NCBI GenBank assembly: GCA_016868035.1 | Contig: VGID01000001.1 | Span: 128,289-192,288, forward strand | DNA from: Betaproteobacteria bacterium | GTDB taxonomy: Bacteria > Pseudomonadota > Gammaproteobacteria > Burkholderiales > SG8-41 | Direction: 5' to 3' | Length of the DNA stretch: 64,000 nucleotides | In this document: positions 17,684-26,545 of the stretch, piece by piece | Layout of the letters: each line of letters opens with the position of its first letter | Numbering within the stretch: the first letter of the stretch is position 1 | Program-made: the position numbers and the translations under genes | Notes under the pieces: model-generated | Database searches by the model: none | What the model saw: the letters and a program-made list of their open reading frames with translations, nothing else | Told to the model about the DNA's origin: nothing

Positions 17684-18583
17684 CTACCGCTTACCGCTTA
17701 CCGCTCCCCGCTTACGCTTGAGCTCGAGCGCAAGCGGGTAGAGCTCGTTCTTGCGGCCGCTTCCGAGCTTTACCGCGACCTCCACCGCCTGCTTGAGCGG
17801 CAGCTCCGCCAGCAGAACCTCCAGCGTGCGGCGCGCGCGCGCGGCACCGGTCGGCGCAGGCGCCGCCGCGCCTTCCACGACCAGCACGAACTCGCCGCGC
17901 CTGCGGTCCGCGTGCCCGGCGAGCCACGCCCCGGCCTGCGCTAACGGGCCGCGGTGCACGGTCTCGTAGAGCTTGGTGAGCTCGCGCGCGATCACGAGCT
18001 CGCGCTCCCCGCCCAGCGCCTCGCACATCGCCTCCACGCACTCCGCGATGCGGTGCGGCGCCTCGTAGAACACGAGGACGTAGGGCAGAGCGGCAATCCG
18101 CTGGAGCTCGCGGCGCCGCTCCCCGGCATGCGCCGGCAGGAATCCGTAGAAGAGAAAACGCGTCCCGGGAAAACCGGCGGCCGAGAGCGCCGCAATCGCG
18201 GCGTTTGCCCCGGGAACCGGTGCCACCGCGTGCCCGGCGGCCTGGACCGCCGCGACGAGCACGGCGCCCGGGTCCGAGATCGCCGGGGTGCCCGCATCAC
18301 ACGTGAGCGCCAGGGACTTGCCGGCATCGAGCAGCGCCAGCACCTGCTTCACCGCGCGCTTCTCGTTGTGTTCGTGCACCGGGATCAGGCGCGCAGCGAT
18401 GCCGTAATGGTCGAGCAGCCGCCGCGTGACCCGCGTGTCTTCCGCCGCGACCGCGTCCACCGCCTTCAACACGTCGAGCGCCCGCAGGCTGATGTCGCGC
18501 AGGTTTCCAATCGGCGTGGCCACTACATATAATGTCGCTCTTCGTTCCTTCTCGGCTCCTCGATGCGCTGCGGCGTGCTCCAT
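17684..18583 (-). CDS. rsmI: 16S rRNA (cytidine1402-2'-O)-methyltransferase RsmI
   Basis: SAM-dependent tetrapyrrole-methylase-fold enzyme that methylates the C1402 ribose of 16S rRNA. LYVVATPIGNLRDISLRALDVL, AAEDTRVTRRLL, TCDAGTPAISDPG and LFYGFLP are typical. The ATG start at 18583 lies within the first codons of divergent lpoA, so the two genes overlap head to head by about 20 bp; a shorter start nearer to LYVV cannot be excluded. The C-terminus is repeat-coded (TTACCGC heptamers). The rsmI/lpoA arrangement is the conserved yraL-yraM pair. Confidence 0.93.
   Translation of the reverse strand: MEHAAAHRGAEKERRATLYVVATPIGNLRDISLRALDVLKAVDAVAAEDTRVTRRLLDHYGIAARLIPVHEHNEKRAVKQVLALLDAGKSLALTCDAGTPAISDPGAVLVAAVQAAGHAVAPVPGANAAIAALSAAGFPGTRFLFYGFLPAHAGERRRELQRIAALPYVLVFYEAPHRIAECVEAMCEALGGERELVIARELTKLYETVHRGPLAQAGAWLAGHADRRRGEFVLVVEGAAAPAPTGAARARRTLEVLLAELPLKQAVEVAVKLGSGRKNELYPLALELKRKRGAVSGKR
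18504..18533 (+). promoter_or_regulatory. Promoter of lpoA-yraN
   Basis: TTTCCA (18504-18509) and a perfect TATAAT (18528-18533) are 18 bp apart, about 30 bp upstream of the lpoA ATG and inside the rsmI 5' coding region. Confidence 0.6.
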
Positions 18584-19767
18584 CGCTGGCTCGGTCTGCT
18601 CCTGACTGCGGCGATACTATACGGGGGCGTACCCGCGTTGGCCAGCGAGGGGGTCGTCACTTCGCCGGCACCGCCGCCGCGCCCGATCGGGGCTCCGCTG
18701 CCGCTCGCGCCCGGAGCGCCCGGCCCGCTGGTGTTGCCGGCGCCGCCGAGCGCGCCGGCCGCCGCGGCGCAACCCGCGGCGCCTTCGGACGACGCGAGAA
18801 TCTCGCACGTTGCGTTGCTGCTGCCGCTCAAGTCCACCGCCTTCGGCCAGCACGCCGAGGCGGTGAGAAACGGCTTTCTCGCCGCGGCCAAGGTGCAGGG
18901 ACGCGTAGCATTGCCCCTGCGCATCTACGAAACGGGCGACGACGTGCAGCAGGTCGTCGCCGGCTACCGCCAGGCGCTTGCCGCGGGCGCGACCGTGGTG
19001 GTGGGACCGCTCACGCGCAGCGGCGTCACCGCGATCGTCGAGGCCGAGCCCGTGCCGGTCCCGACGCTCGCGCTGAACGTGCCCGAGGGCCGCGCGACCG
19101 CGCCACGCAATTTCTACATGCTGAGCCTGCAGGCGGAGGCCGAGGCGCGCCAGGTCGCGCAACTCGCACACCAGGAAGGCGGCCGCAGCGTGCTCACGGT
19201 GAGCGGCGACACCCCCCTCATGCGGCGCATCCACCAGGCTTTCGTCGAGGAGTTCACGCGACTCGGCGGCAAGCTCGCAGCTGAAATTCCGTTCGCCAGC
19301 GACCCTGCGGGGCTCAACCGAATCAAGCAGGTCGCCGGTCTCGGCACCGCGGACATGGCGTTCCTCGCGCTCGACTTCCAGCGCGCGCGGCTTGCCCGTC
19401 CCTACCTCGAACCGCTCGCAATTTTCGCGACCTCGCAGGTGCACCCGGGCAACGTCGGGCCGCTCGCGGCGTTCGACCTCGCGCGCGTGCGCTTCCTCGA
19501 CATGCCGTGGCTGCTGCAGCCCGACCACACTGCCGTGATGGTCTACCCGCGCCAGGACTACCGCGACGTGGTGGAGCTCGACCGTTTCTACGCGCTGGGC
19601 ATCGATGCCTTCCGCGTCGCCAACGAGCTGCTCGCCGGCAGGCTCGAGATCATCCTTGACGGAGTGACCGGGCGGTTGACGCTGGGTCCCGACCAGAGCT
19701 TCGCGCGCATGCTCACCGCCGCGCAGTTCCGGGAAGGCAAGCTCGCGGTAACCGGCGAGCCTCGCCG

Positions 19768-19771
<4 letters not shown>
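18563..19771 (+). CDS. lpoA: LppC/LpoA-family penicillin-binding protein activator
   Basis: Periplasmic-binding-protein fold relative of LpoA, the factor that activates PBP1A from the outer membrane. A signal peptide (LGLLLTAAILYGGVPALA) is followed by a Pro/Ala-rich linker (residues 30-75) and an LppC domain (HVALLLPLKSTAFGQHAEAVRNGF; VVVGPLTRSGVTAI; DAFRVANELL). It lacks the N-terminal TPR half of E. coli LpoA. No lipobox cysteine is visible after the signal sequence, so membrane anchoring is doubtful. Its place upstream of yraN-diaA-dolP supports the call. It ends in a GTGA overlap with yraN. Confidence 0.88.
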
Positions 19772-20746
<975 letters not shown>

Positions 20747-21316
20747 ATGCGTAACGTGCTTGGACTGTCCCTGCTGCTTGTTCTTCCCCTGCTCAACGGC
20801 TGCGCCGAAGTCATCCTCGGCGGCGCCGCGGTCACCGGCGGCGTGCTGGCCACGGACCGCCGCACCATCGGTACCGTCACCGAAGACCAGGGCATCGAGC
20901 TTCGAACCTCGAGCCGCGTCAGCGAGCGGTTCAAGGACGGCGTGAATCTCAGCGTCACGAGCTACAACCGCATGGTGCTGCTCACCGGGGAAGTGCCCGA
21001 CGCCGCCACCAGGGCGGACATCGAGCGACTTGCGCGCAGCGTGGAGAACGTGCGCGGGATCTACAACGAGCTCGCCGTGGCCGGGGTGAGCTCGTTCGGC
21101 GCGCGCGCGAACGATTCCCTCATCACCTCCAAGGTAAAAGCGCGCTTCGTGGATGCCCAGAAGTTCAACGCATTGCACGTGAAGGTGGTGACGGAGCGCA
21201 ACGTCGTCTACCTCCTGGGGCTGGTGAACCGGAAGGAAGCCGACGACGCGACCGAGATCGCGCGCACCACCAGCGGCGTGCAGAAGGTGGTGCGGGTGTT
21301 TGAATACCTGGATTGA
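20747..21316 (+). CDS. dolP: BON-domain outer-membrane lipoprotein DolP (YraP)
   Basis: Dual-BON lipoprotein that supports outer-membrane integrity and septal cell-wall splitting. The N-terminal LLLVLPLLNGCAEVILGG has a lipobox (LNGC). Two BON units follow (about residues 55-110 and 120-185: SYNRMVLLTGEVPDAATRADIER and TERNVVYLLGLVNRKEADDATEIA). It starts immediately after the diaA stop (TGAATG). It is 189 aa, matching E. coli DolP. Confidence 0.93.
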   Translation: MRNVLGLSLLLVLPLLNGCAEVILGGAAVTGGVLATDRRTIGTVTEDQGIELRTSSRVSERFKDGVNLSVTSYNRMVLLTGEVPDAATRADIERLARSVENVRGIYNELAVAGVSSFGARANDSLITSKVKARFVDAQKFNALHVKVVTERNVVYLLGLVNRKEADDATEIARTTSGVQKVVRVFEYLD

Positions 21317-21385
21317 TGCGTGAGTGGTGAGCGGTGAGTCGTGGCTGCCGCTACCGCTTACTGCTTGCCGCTTACCGCTTACCCG

Positions 21386-21814
21386 TCATCTCACGTAGCA
21401 CTTCAGCCCGCGCATCAGCAACCCCAGGCCGGGCAGCCGCTCGTAGAGCTCCTCGGCCGCATCCCAGTAGTCGCGGTGCACGCTCACCCTGCCGCCGTCG
21501 TCGAACCGGAGCAGTGTCGCACCGTGTATGCGCTGCGTCGTGGACGGCGCCCAGAAGCGCATGCGGAAGTCGAAATCCCACAGCAGCACCACCGCGGCGT
21601 CGCCCGCGATGCGCTCTGTCACGCGGAATCGCGGCTCGCTGAGGTGGCGGTACATGCGGCGGAAGACCTCCTGCACCGCCGCCAGCCCGCGCACGTCGTT
21701 GAACGGGTCCTTGAAGGAGCAGTCGGCGGCGTAATAGCGCCCCATCTCGGCGATCGAATCCGGCCCCAGCCGCTCGTAGTATTCGACCAGTGCATCGAGT
21801 CGCGACTTGTCCAT
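21386..21814 (-). CDS. Nuclear transport factor 2 / SnoaL-like protein
   Basis: Small cone-fold protein; members act as isomerases, hydrolases or ligand carriers, and the substrate is unknown here. The start MDKSRLDALVEYYERLGPDSI is preceded by a strong AAGGAGG, which fixes ATG 21812-21814 and 142 aa. Sequence such as YYAADCSFKDPFNDVRGLAAV and HRDYWDAAEELYERLP fits the NTF2-like/DUF fold. The C-terminal codons run into TTACCGC-type repeats. Confidence 0.75.
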   Translation of the reverse strand: MDKSRLDALVEYYERLGPDSIAEMGRYYAADCSFKDPFNDVRGLAAVQEVFRRMYRHLSEPRFRVTERIAGDAAVVLLWDFDFRMRFWAPSTTQRIHGATLLRFDDGGRVSVHRDYWDAAEELYERLPGLGLLMRGLKCYVR

Positions 21815-21914
21815 AGCCACCTCCTTGCGCATCCGCCCGCGCGCAATACCGTAGCACGTCAGGTGCCGGTATGAAAAAACCCGAAAAACCCAGGAACCGC
21901 CGATGAACGCCGAC

Positions 21915-22062
21915 AAAACCGGTAATGGGTAATGGGTAATGGGTGACGTGGACAGGAGTAACCGGTTCTCGCCCATTACTCATATTACCGGTCACCCGTC
22001 AGTCGTCACTCGTCAGTCGTCACCCGTCAGTCGTCACCCGTTACTCGCTCCAAATTGTGCCC
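21915..22062. repeat. Inverted heptamer tracts upstream of the hldE-type gene
   Basis: GGTAATG units (about 21919-21946) face complementary CATTACT/CCGGTCACC units (about 21972-21996), followed by CAGTCGTCA/CCGTCAGT units to about 22050. No gene is seen between 21815 and 22109. Confidence 0.8.
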
Positions 22063-22109
22063 CCGTCGCGGCGCGGTTACACTTCGGTGAGCCGCGCCCG
22101 GGTCCGCAC

Positions 22110-22598
22110 ATGCACACTCCACCGCCCTTCGAACGCAAGATTTGCCCGCCACCGGATTTGCCGAGCCGGCTCGCACGCGTCGCGCGCCCGCTCGTGTTTA
22201 CCAACGGCGTGTTCGACCTTCTGCATCGCGGGCATGTCACCTACCTCGCGCAGGCGCGCGCGCTCGGGGCAAGCCTGCTCGTCGCCGTCAATTCCGACGC
22301 CTCCGCGCGCAGACTCGGCAAGGGCGCGGAGCGGCCCTTGAACGCTCTCGAGGACCGCCTCGCGGTGCTCGCAGCGCTCGAGGCCGTCACGCTCGTCACC
22401 TGGTTCGAGGAGGAGACGCCGCTTGCGCTGATCCTGGCGGTCAAGCCGGACGTGCTCGCGAAGGGCGGAGACTGGAAGCAGGAGGCCATCGTCGGCGCCA
22501 AAGAGGTCGCGGGCTGGGGCGGCGCGGTGCACTCGATACCGTTCGTGCATCAACGCAGCACGACTGTGCTGATCAACCGCATTCGCGGCAAGAGCTAA
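22110..22598 (+). CDS. rfaE2: D-glycero-beta-D-manno-heptose 1-phosphate adenylyltransferase (RfaE2)
   Basis: Nucleotidyltransferase making ADP-heptose for the LPS inner core, here a separate protein rather than the C-domain of HldE. The cytidylyltransferase-like motif [20 protein letters not shown] (HxGH) and [15 protein letters not shown] are present, as is the C-terminal [13 protein letters not shown] (ISTTxxIxRI-like). ATG 22110 gives 162 aa. It lies near a SIS protein and the SPOR-coaX-birA group, a common betaproteobacterial setting. Confidence 0.94.
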   Translation: MHTPPPFERKICPPPDLPSRLARVARPLVFTNGVFDLLHRGHVTYLAQARALGASLLVAVNSDASARRLGKGAERPLNALEDRLAVLAALEAVTLVTWFEEETPLALILAVKPDVLAKGGDWKQEAIVGAKEVAGWGGAVHSIPFVHQRSTTVLINRIRGKS

Positions 22599-22998
22599 TC
22601 TTAACCTCTCACCGCCGAGGACGCAGAGGACGCGGAGGAACGCCAAGGAAAAAGAAGAATAATCGAACCGCCGGAGGGGGAAAAAGGTGTCAGGAACCTT
22701 TGAGGTTGCTGATCGAACCCCAGGCATTTTTTCAGCACCGTGCGGACCAAAAGGTTCCTGACACCTTTTCCCGCGCCGGCAGCTCAGCTTTCAGATCTTG
22801 CCTGCGTTCATCCGCGTTGATCTGCGGCTCCATTCTTGTTTTTCTTGGCGGCCTGGCGGTTCCGAGAAGCCGTGAGTCGTGATTCGTGAATCGTGATTCG
22901 ACTCGTATTCGAGTTGGAATCTCTCGGCGGTCTCTGCGGTTCGATTATTGTTCTTGTTTTTCCTTTGTGTCCTTTGCGTTCTTTGTGTTTTAAGAATT
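22599..22998. other. 400-bp non-coding gap with several repeat types
   Basis: I see no gene here. The left part has CGCCGAGGACGCAGAGGACGC units, the centre an inverted repeat (listed separately), and the right part has GTGATTCGTGAATC heptamers and CTTTGTGTCCTTTGCGTTCTTTGTG units. It separates convergent rfaE2 and the SPOR gene. Confidence 0.7.
22681..22769. repeat. REP-like inverted repeat element (about 89 bp)
   Basis: Two 20-bp arms, AAAAGGTGTCAGGAACCTTT (22682-22701) and its complement at 22749-22769, bracket a 47-bp centre. The size and shape suggest a non-autonomous palindromic element of the kind mobilised by REP-associated (Y1-type) transposases; no transposase gene is in the window. 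It may also act as a bidirectional terminator. Confidence 0.65.
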
Positions 22999-23691
22999 TC
23001 AGCCTTTTGCCGCGGTCGCGGCCAGCGGGCACGTGGCGGCCTTGAGGTCGCTGCCCGGAAACTCCTTCTGCGCCTCGGCAAGCCGGGCAACCGTCGCCTC
23101 GTTCGGCTCGCGCACGTAGAACGCGACCTGCTTGAGGAAGTTCTCGCGCCGCTCGGCGACCGCCGTGCGCACGCCGCGCTCGCGCAGCTTGGCCAGAAAC
23201 GCGTTCGCCGCCTCCTCGGTGCGGAAGATGCCGAGCGAAATCGCGTAGCGCCACTGCGTCGCGTCCTGTATGACGAAGAATTCCGTGACGCCGAGCGCCT
23301 TCAGCTCTCCCACCTTGCGATCTGCGTCCGCCTTGGTCTTGAGCGGCGGCATGTGGACCCAGTAGCCGCTGGCATCGGTGACTACGCGCTCGAACTGCGC
23401 CGGCGGCAGCTCGAGCCGCGCGATCGCGTTTTCCGCGCGCGCGACGTCGGGACCGGCGAAGACGCCCCACTCGAGGCACACCGTGGGCGCGGCGGTGGCG
23501 ACCTTGGCCGGCGGTTTGGCCGGCGGCTTCTCCGGGGCGACCCCGCCGGCCGCGCCGAGCAGCTTGATCTTGTCCGGGCTGATCTGCAGCAGCGGGATCT
23601 GGCTTTCCACCGCGCCGCGGTCGGGCGCGACGTTCACGTAGGCGAAGAACAGCAGGTTTGCCAGCACCAGCAGCAGGAAAAAAGCTCTCAT
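22999..23691 (-). CDS. SPOR-domain cell-envelope protein
   Basis: Predicted peptidoglycan-binding protein; SPOR domains bind glycan strands lacking stem peptides at the septum. An N-terminal hydrophobic segment (RAFFLLLVLANLLFFAYVNV) anchors it, followed by a Pro/Lys linker and a SPOR domain (about residues 75-190, ASGYWVHMPPLKTKADADRKV and YAISLGIFRTEEAANAFL). It is 230 aa. It is downstream of coaX on the same strand, separated by repeat DNA. Confidence 0.85.
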   Translation of the reverse strand: MRAFFLLLVLANLLFFAYVNVAPDRGAVESQIPLLQISPDKIKLLGAAGGVAPEKPPAKPPAKVATAAPTVCLEWGVFAGPDVARAENAIARLELPPAQFERVVTDASGYWVHMPPLKTKADADRKVGELKALGVTEFFVIQDATQWRYAISLGIFRTEEAANAFLAKLRERGVRTAVAERRENFLKQVAFYVREPNEATVARLAEAQKEFPGSDLKAATCPLAATAAKG

Positions 23692-23694
23692 CGC

Positions 23695-23887
23695 GGTGAC
23701 AGGATGCGGCGTGACATGAAAATTCGTGACAAGGTGCTGCGTGACGGGGTGGCGCCAGAACGATAACCCATAGCGACCCAGGGCCGCGCCGCGCGCCGAA
23801 ATTCCCGCGCTGTCGGTTCACGCCTCATCACGTCACGCATCACCACGTCACGCATCATCACGTCACGCATCACCACGTGACGCCTCA
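23695..23887. repeat. Tandem tract between coaX and the SPOR gene
   Basis: Units of ATCACGTCACGC (23820-23885) and looser CGTGACA units (23695-23745) fill the gap. Both keep the period-7 pattern (TCACGTC/ACGCATC) seen elsewhere in the window. Confidence 0.75.
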
Positions 23888-24628
23888 TCACGGCACGCTG
23901 GCCCGGTCGAGGGCGATGTGCACCAGCCCCTCGAGCACCAGATTATCCACGACCTCGGCGCGCGCGTTAAGCTGCGGGGCGAGTCGCGCCGCGCCCCCGC
24001 CGGAGAGCACCGTGAGCGGCGCCACCTGCCCCGCCTCGCGCAGGTAGCGGTGCATCCGCTCGACGGCGCCGGCGAGCGCATTCAACGCTCCGCTTGCGAT
24101 CGCGTCCGCGGTGCACGCCGGGAAGAACGCGAAGCGGCCGGCCCGCGGCTTGAGCGCAGCGGTGTTGCGCGCGAGCGCTTCCCGCATGAGATCCGTCCCG
24201 GGGACGATCATCCCCCCGAGAAACACCCCGTCCCCCGTCAGCGCATCCACGGTCATGGTGGTGCCGGCGCTCACCACCACGCACGGGCCGCGGTAGAGCC
24301 GCCACGCGCCGATCAGCGCGGCCCAGCGGTCCGCGCCGAGCTGCGCGGGGTCGTCATACGAGCTCGACACGCCGCACTGCCGCGCCAGACTGCGGATGAA
24401 GCGCGCGCGCCGGCCATGACGCCGGGCCGCCGCGCCGATCTCCCGCACCACCCGCGGGCCGGCGACGTTTGCCGCGATCACGACGTCGGCGCGCGTGATC
24501 GGCCCCCACTCGCGCACAAGACGGCGCGCCTCGGCCGTGGGCACCTGGCCGCGTACGGCCCAGGCCTCCCCGTCGTGCAGGCCCCACTTGATGCGGCTGT
24601 TGCCCGCATCAATCGCTAGAATTCTCAC
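23888..24628 (-). CDS. coaX: Type III pantothenate kinase CoaX
   Basis: ASKHA-fold enzyme phosphorylating pantothenate, the first step of CoA synthesis. The motifs LAIDAGNSRIKWGL, QLGADRWAALIGAWRL, VVVSAGTTMTVDAL and the C-terminal LSGGGAARLAP are clear. It is 246 aa. The birA-coaX neighbourhood is conserved in betaproteobacteria. Confidence 0.96.
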   Translation of the reverse strand: MRILAIDAGNSRIKWGLHDGEAWAVRGQVPTAEARRLVREWGPITRADVVIAANVAGPRVVREIGAAARRHGRRARFIRSLARQCGVSSSYDDPAQLGADRWAALIGAWRLYRGPCVVVSAGTTMTVDALTGDGVFLGGMIVPGTDLMREALARNTAALKPRAGRFAFFPACTADAIASGALNALAGAVERMHRYLREAGQVAPLTVLSGGGAARLAPQLNARAEVVDNLVLEGLVHIALDRASVP

Positions 24629-24657
24629 CCGCTCCCCTGTTCTGTGAAACCCACATT

Positions 24658-24838
24658 AACCGCAGATAAACGCAGATACACACAGATGAAAACCAGAGTT
24701 TCTGCCCAAGGAACACAGACTTCGCGGAAAAAAATGCAAAGCGAATGTTTTCCGCGCCTCGGCTATCTGTGATCTCTGTGGCTAAAGCTTTGGTCCTATG
24801 ATTTTATCCGCGTTTATCTGCGTTTATCTGCGGTTTCA
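24658..24838. repeat. Inverted CGCAGATAAA-type repeats at the birA 3' end
   Basis: The left arm (24658-24693, ACCGCAGATAAACGCAGATA) is complementary to the right arm (24804-24838, TATCTGCGTTTATCTGCGGT). The right arm encodes the last residues and the stop of birA. The centre has GGAACACAGACTTCGCGG-like sequence. Confidence 0.8.
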
Positions 24839-25833
24839 ATTGTTTTTGACTTCCTTGCAGACGCGGGTCGCAGGCTCATCTCTCCGCTGTGGTAGCGCTT
24901 CGGCCCCGTGCGTGTGTCCAGCACGAACGCACCGTCTTCGGCCACCCCTCTCGCAATCCCGCTCTCGCGCGCGCCGTCGGGCAGCTCGATCGCCACGCGG
25001 CGCCCCTGGTGCGCGTGCCGGCGCTGCCACTCCGAGCGCAGCGGCCCGAATCCTTCGCGCTCGAACGCGGTGAGCACCCGGTCAAGCTCGATCAACACCT
25101 GCGCGAGTAGCTGGTTGCGCTCAAGCCGGCGCCCGGATGCCGTCTCGAGATCGGTCGCGGCGCGGTCGATGCGCGCGCGCGTTCCGCGCGACAGGCGCAC
25201 GTTGAGCCCGATGCCGATCACCGCCGCGCTCGGCCCGAGCGCATCGCCCTGCAGTTCGGTCAGGATGCCGGCGAGCTTGCGGTTGCGCCACAGGACGTCG
25301 TTCGGCCATTTGAGCTTGACGCCGCGCGCTCCTGCCTGCTCGAGGGTCCGCGCGAGCGCAACGCCAACCGCAAGGCTCAGGCCGGAGAGCGCGCCGGCGC
25401 CCCGGGTAAAGCGCCACAGCAGCGAAAAGGTGAGCCCGCCGCCAAGCCCGGCGTGCCACGGGCGCCCGAGGCGCCCCCGGCCCGCCGCCTGCCATTCGGC
25501 GGCGACCACCGTGCCGCTCACCGCGCCGGCGGCCGCGCGCTCGAGCAACGCCGTGCTGGTCGAGTCTACGGCTGTCCGTATCTCGAGCGTGTAGCGCGCG
25601 GCGTGCGCACCCAGATGCTGCTCGATGCGCTCGCGCTCGAGCGGCGACACCGGCCGCGGCAGGCGATAGCCGCGGCCATGCACCTTGTAGACATCGAGCT
25701 GCATCGCCTCGAGATCGCGGATCGCGTTCCACACGCTCGCCCGCGATACCTCGAGCGCCTGCGCGAGCGCCTCCCCCGAATGGAAGTCCCCGTCGGAGAG
25801 CAGCCGCATCACATCCATCGTCAACCGCTTCAT
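24814..25833 (-). CDS. birA: Biotin--[acetyl-CoA-carboxylase] ligase / biotin repressor BirA
   Basis: Attaches biotin to BCCP and, with its N-terminal winged helix (SGEALAQALEVSRASVWNAIRDLE), can repress biotin genes. The catalytic part has STSTALLERA, VVAAEWQAAGRGRLGRPWHA and VKLKWPNDVLW. I start at ATG 25831-25833 (MKRLTMDVMRLL), giving 339 aa; the longer track start is upstream of a plausible family start. The C-terminal KTIETADKRR and the TAA come from a CGCAGATAAA repeat, so the original C-terminus has been replaced or extended. Confidence 0.95.
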   Translation of the reverse strand: MKRLTMDVMRLLSDGDFHSGEALAQALEVSRASVWNAIRDLEAMQLDVYKVHGRGYRLPRPVSPLERERIEQHLGAHAARYTLEIRTAVDSTSTALLERAAAGAVSGTVVAAEWQAAGRGRLGRPWHAGLGGGLTFSLLWRFTRGAGALSGLSLAVGVALARTLEQAGARGVKLKWPNDVLWRNRKLAGILTELQGDALGPSAAVIGIGLNVRLSRGTRARIDRAATDLETASGRRLERNQLLAQVLIELDRVLTAFEREGFGPLRSEWQRRHAHQGRRVAIELPDGARESGIARGVAEDGAFVLDTRTGPKRYHSGEMSLRPASARKSKTIETADKRR

Positions 25834-25952
25834 GGGCGGCGTACAGCATAGCCGATTACGCCGCGGCGGCGCTCCCGCTCCGGCTTGACCCGCGCTGGCG
25901 GCTGCGCGCATGCTGCCGCCGGCCCCACCCCAATCTCGCGTGCGGAGGACCT

Positions 25953-26489
25953 ATGGCCACAGTACTGGATTCCCTCGGGCACCGGCTCGCCAGATTCCTC
26001 ACCGGCCCGGCGCGCATGGCGCCGACCCTGGCGACCTACGATCCGCGCCTTCTGGCGGGCGTGATCCGGCCCGGCGACGTGCTGCTCATCGAAGGCAACA
26101 GCAAGGTGAGCGTCGCGATCAAATACCTCACTCAGTCCACGTGGTCGCACGCCGCGCTCTACGTCGGCGACGCGCTCGGGCCGCCGCACGCCGGCGAGGA
26201 GCCGCGGGTGCTCATCGAGGCCGATCTCAACGCGGGCGTGCGGGCCGTTCCGCTCTCGGAATACGCCGAGCGCCACACGCGGATCTGCCGCCCGGTGGGG
26301 CTCAGCCCGGAGGATCTGCAGCGCGTGATCGACTACGCCGTGGGGCGCATCGGCCACCAGTACGACCTGCGCAACCTGATCGACATCTCGCCCTACTTCC
26401 GCGTCGTCAAGCCCACCATCGAGAGCGGGTTCGACTACCGCGCGCTGGTGTGGAAGGAAGACGGCGGGCGCGAGCCGCTCGCCGCGTAG
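25953..26489 (+). CDS. YiiX-like permuted NlpC/P60 papain-fold protein
   Basis: The N-terminal part, RPGDVLLIEGNSKVSVAIKYLTQSTWSHAALYVGD, matches the YiiX/C92-like permuted papain family, with the likely catalytic His in WSHAALYVGD. HQYDLRNLIDI near residue 145 also fits. The usual C-terminal catalytic Cys segment is not seen: the only Cys is in RICRPVG and the ORF ends with EDGGREPLAA. It may be a truncated or non-catalytic member. It is 178 aa, divergent from birA. Confidence 0.7.
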   Translation: MATVLDSLGHRLARFLTGPARMAPTLATYDPRLLAGVIRPGDVLLIEGNSKVSVAIKYLTQSTWSHAALYVGDALGPPHAGEEPRVLIEADLNAGVRAVPLSEYAERHTRICRPVGLSPEDLQRVIDYAVGRIGHQYDLRNLIDISPYFRVVKPTIESGFDYRALVWKEDGGREPLAA

Positions 26490-26545
26490 CCGGCGCCACG
26501 CTGCCAGCGCACGCTCGGCTAGAATAGCGTTTTCAGGTGAGCTTC

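Noticed and set aside
23820-23887. CRISPR-like array
   Set aside because: The units are short degenerate tandem repeats without unique spacers; no cas genes are present.
26537-26545. GTG start for glnS
   Set aside because: The GTG lies within the Shine-Dalgarno-like AGGTGA that serves the ATG at 26546.
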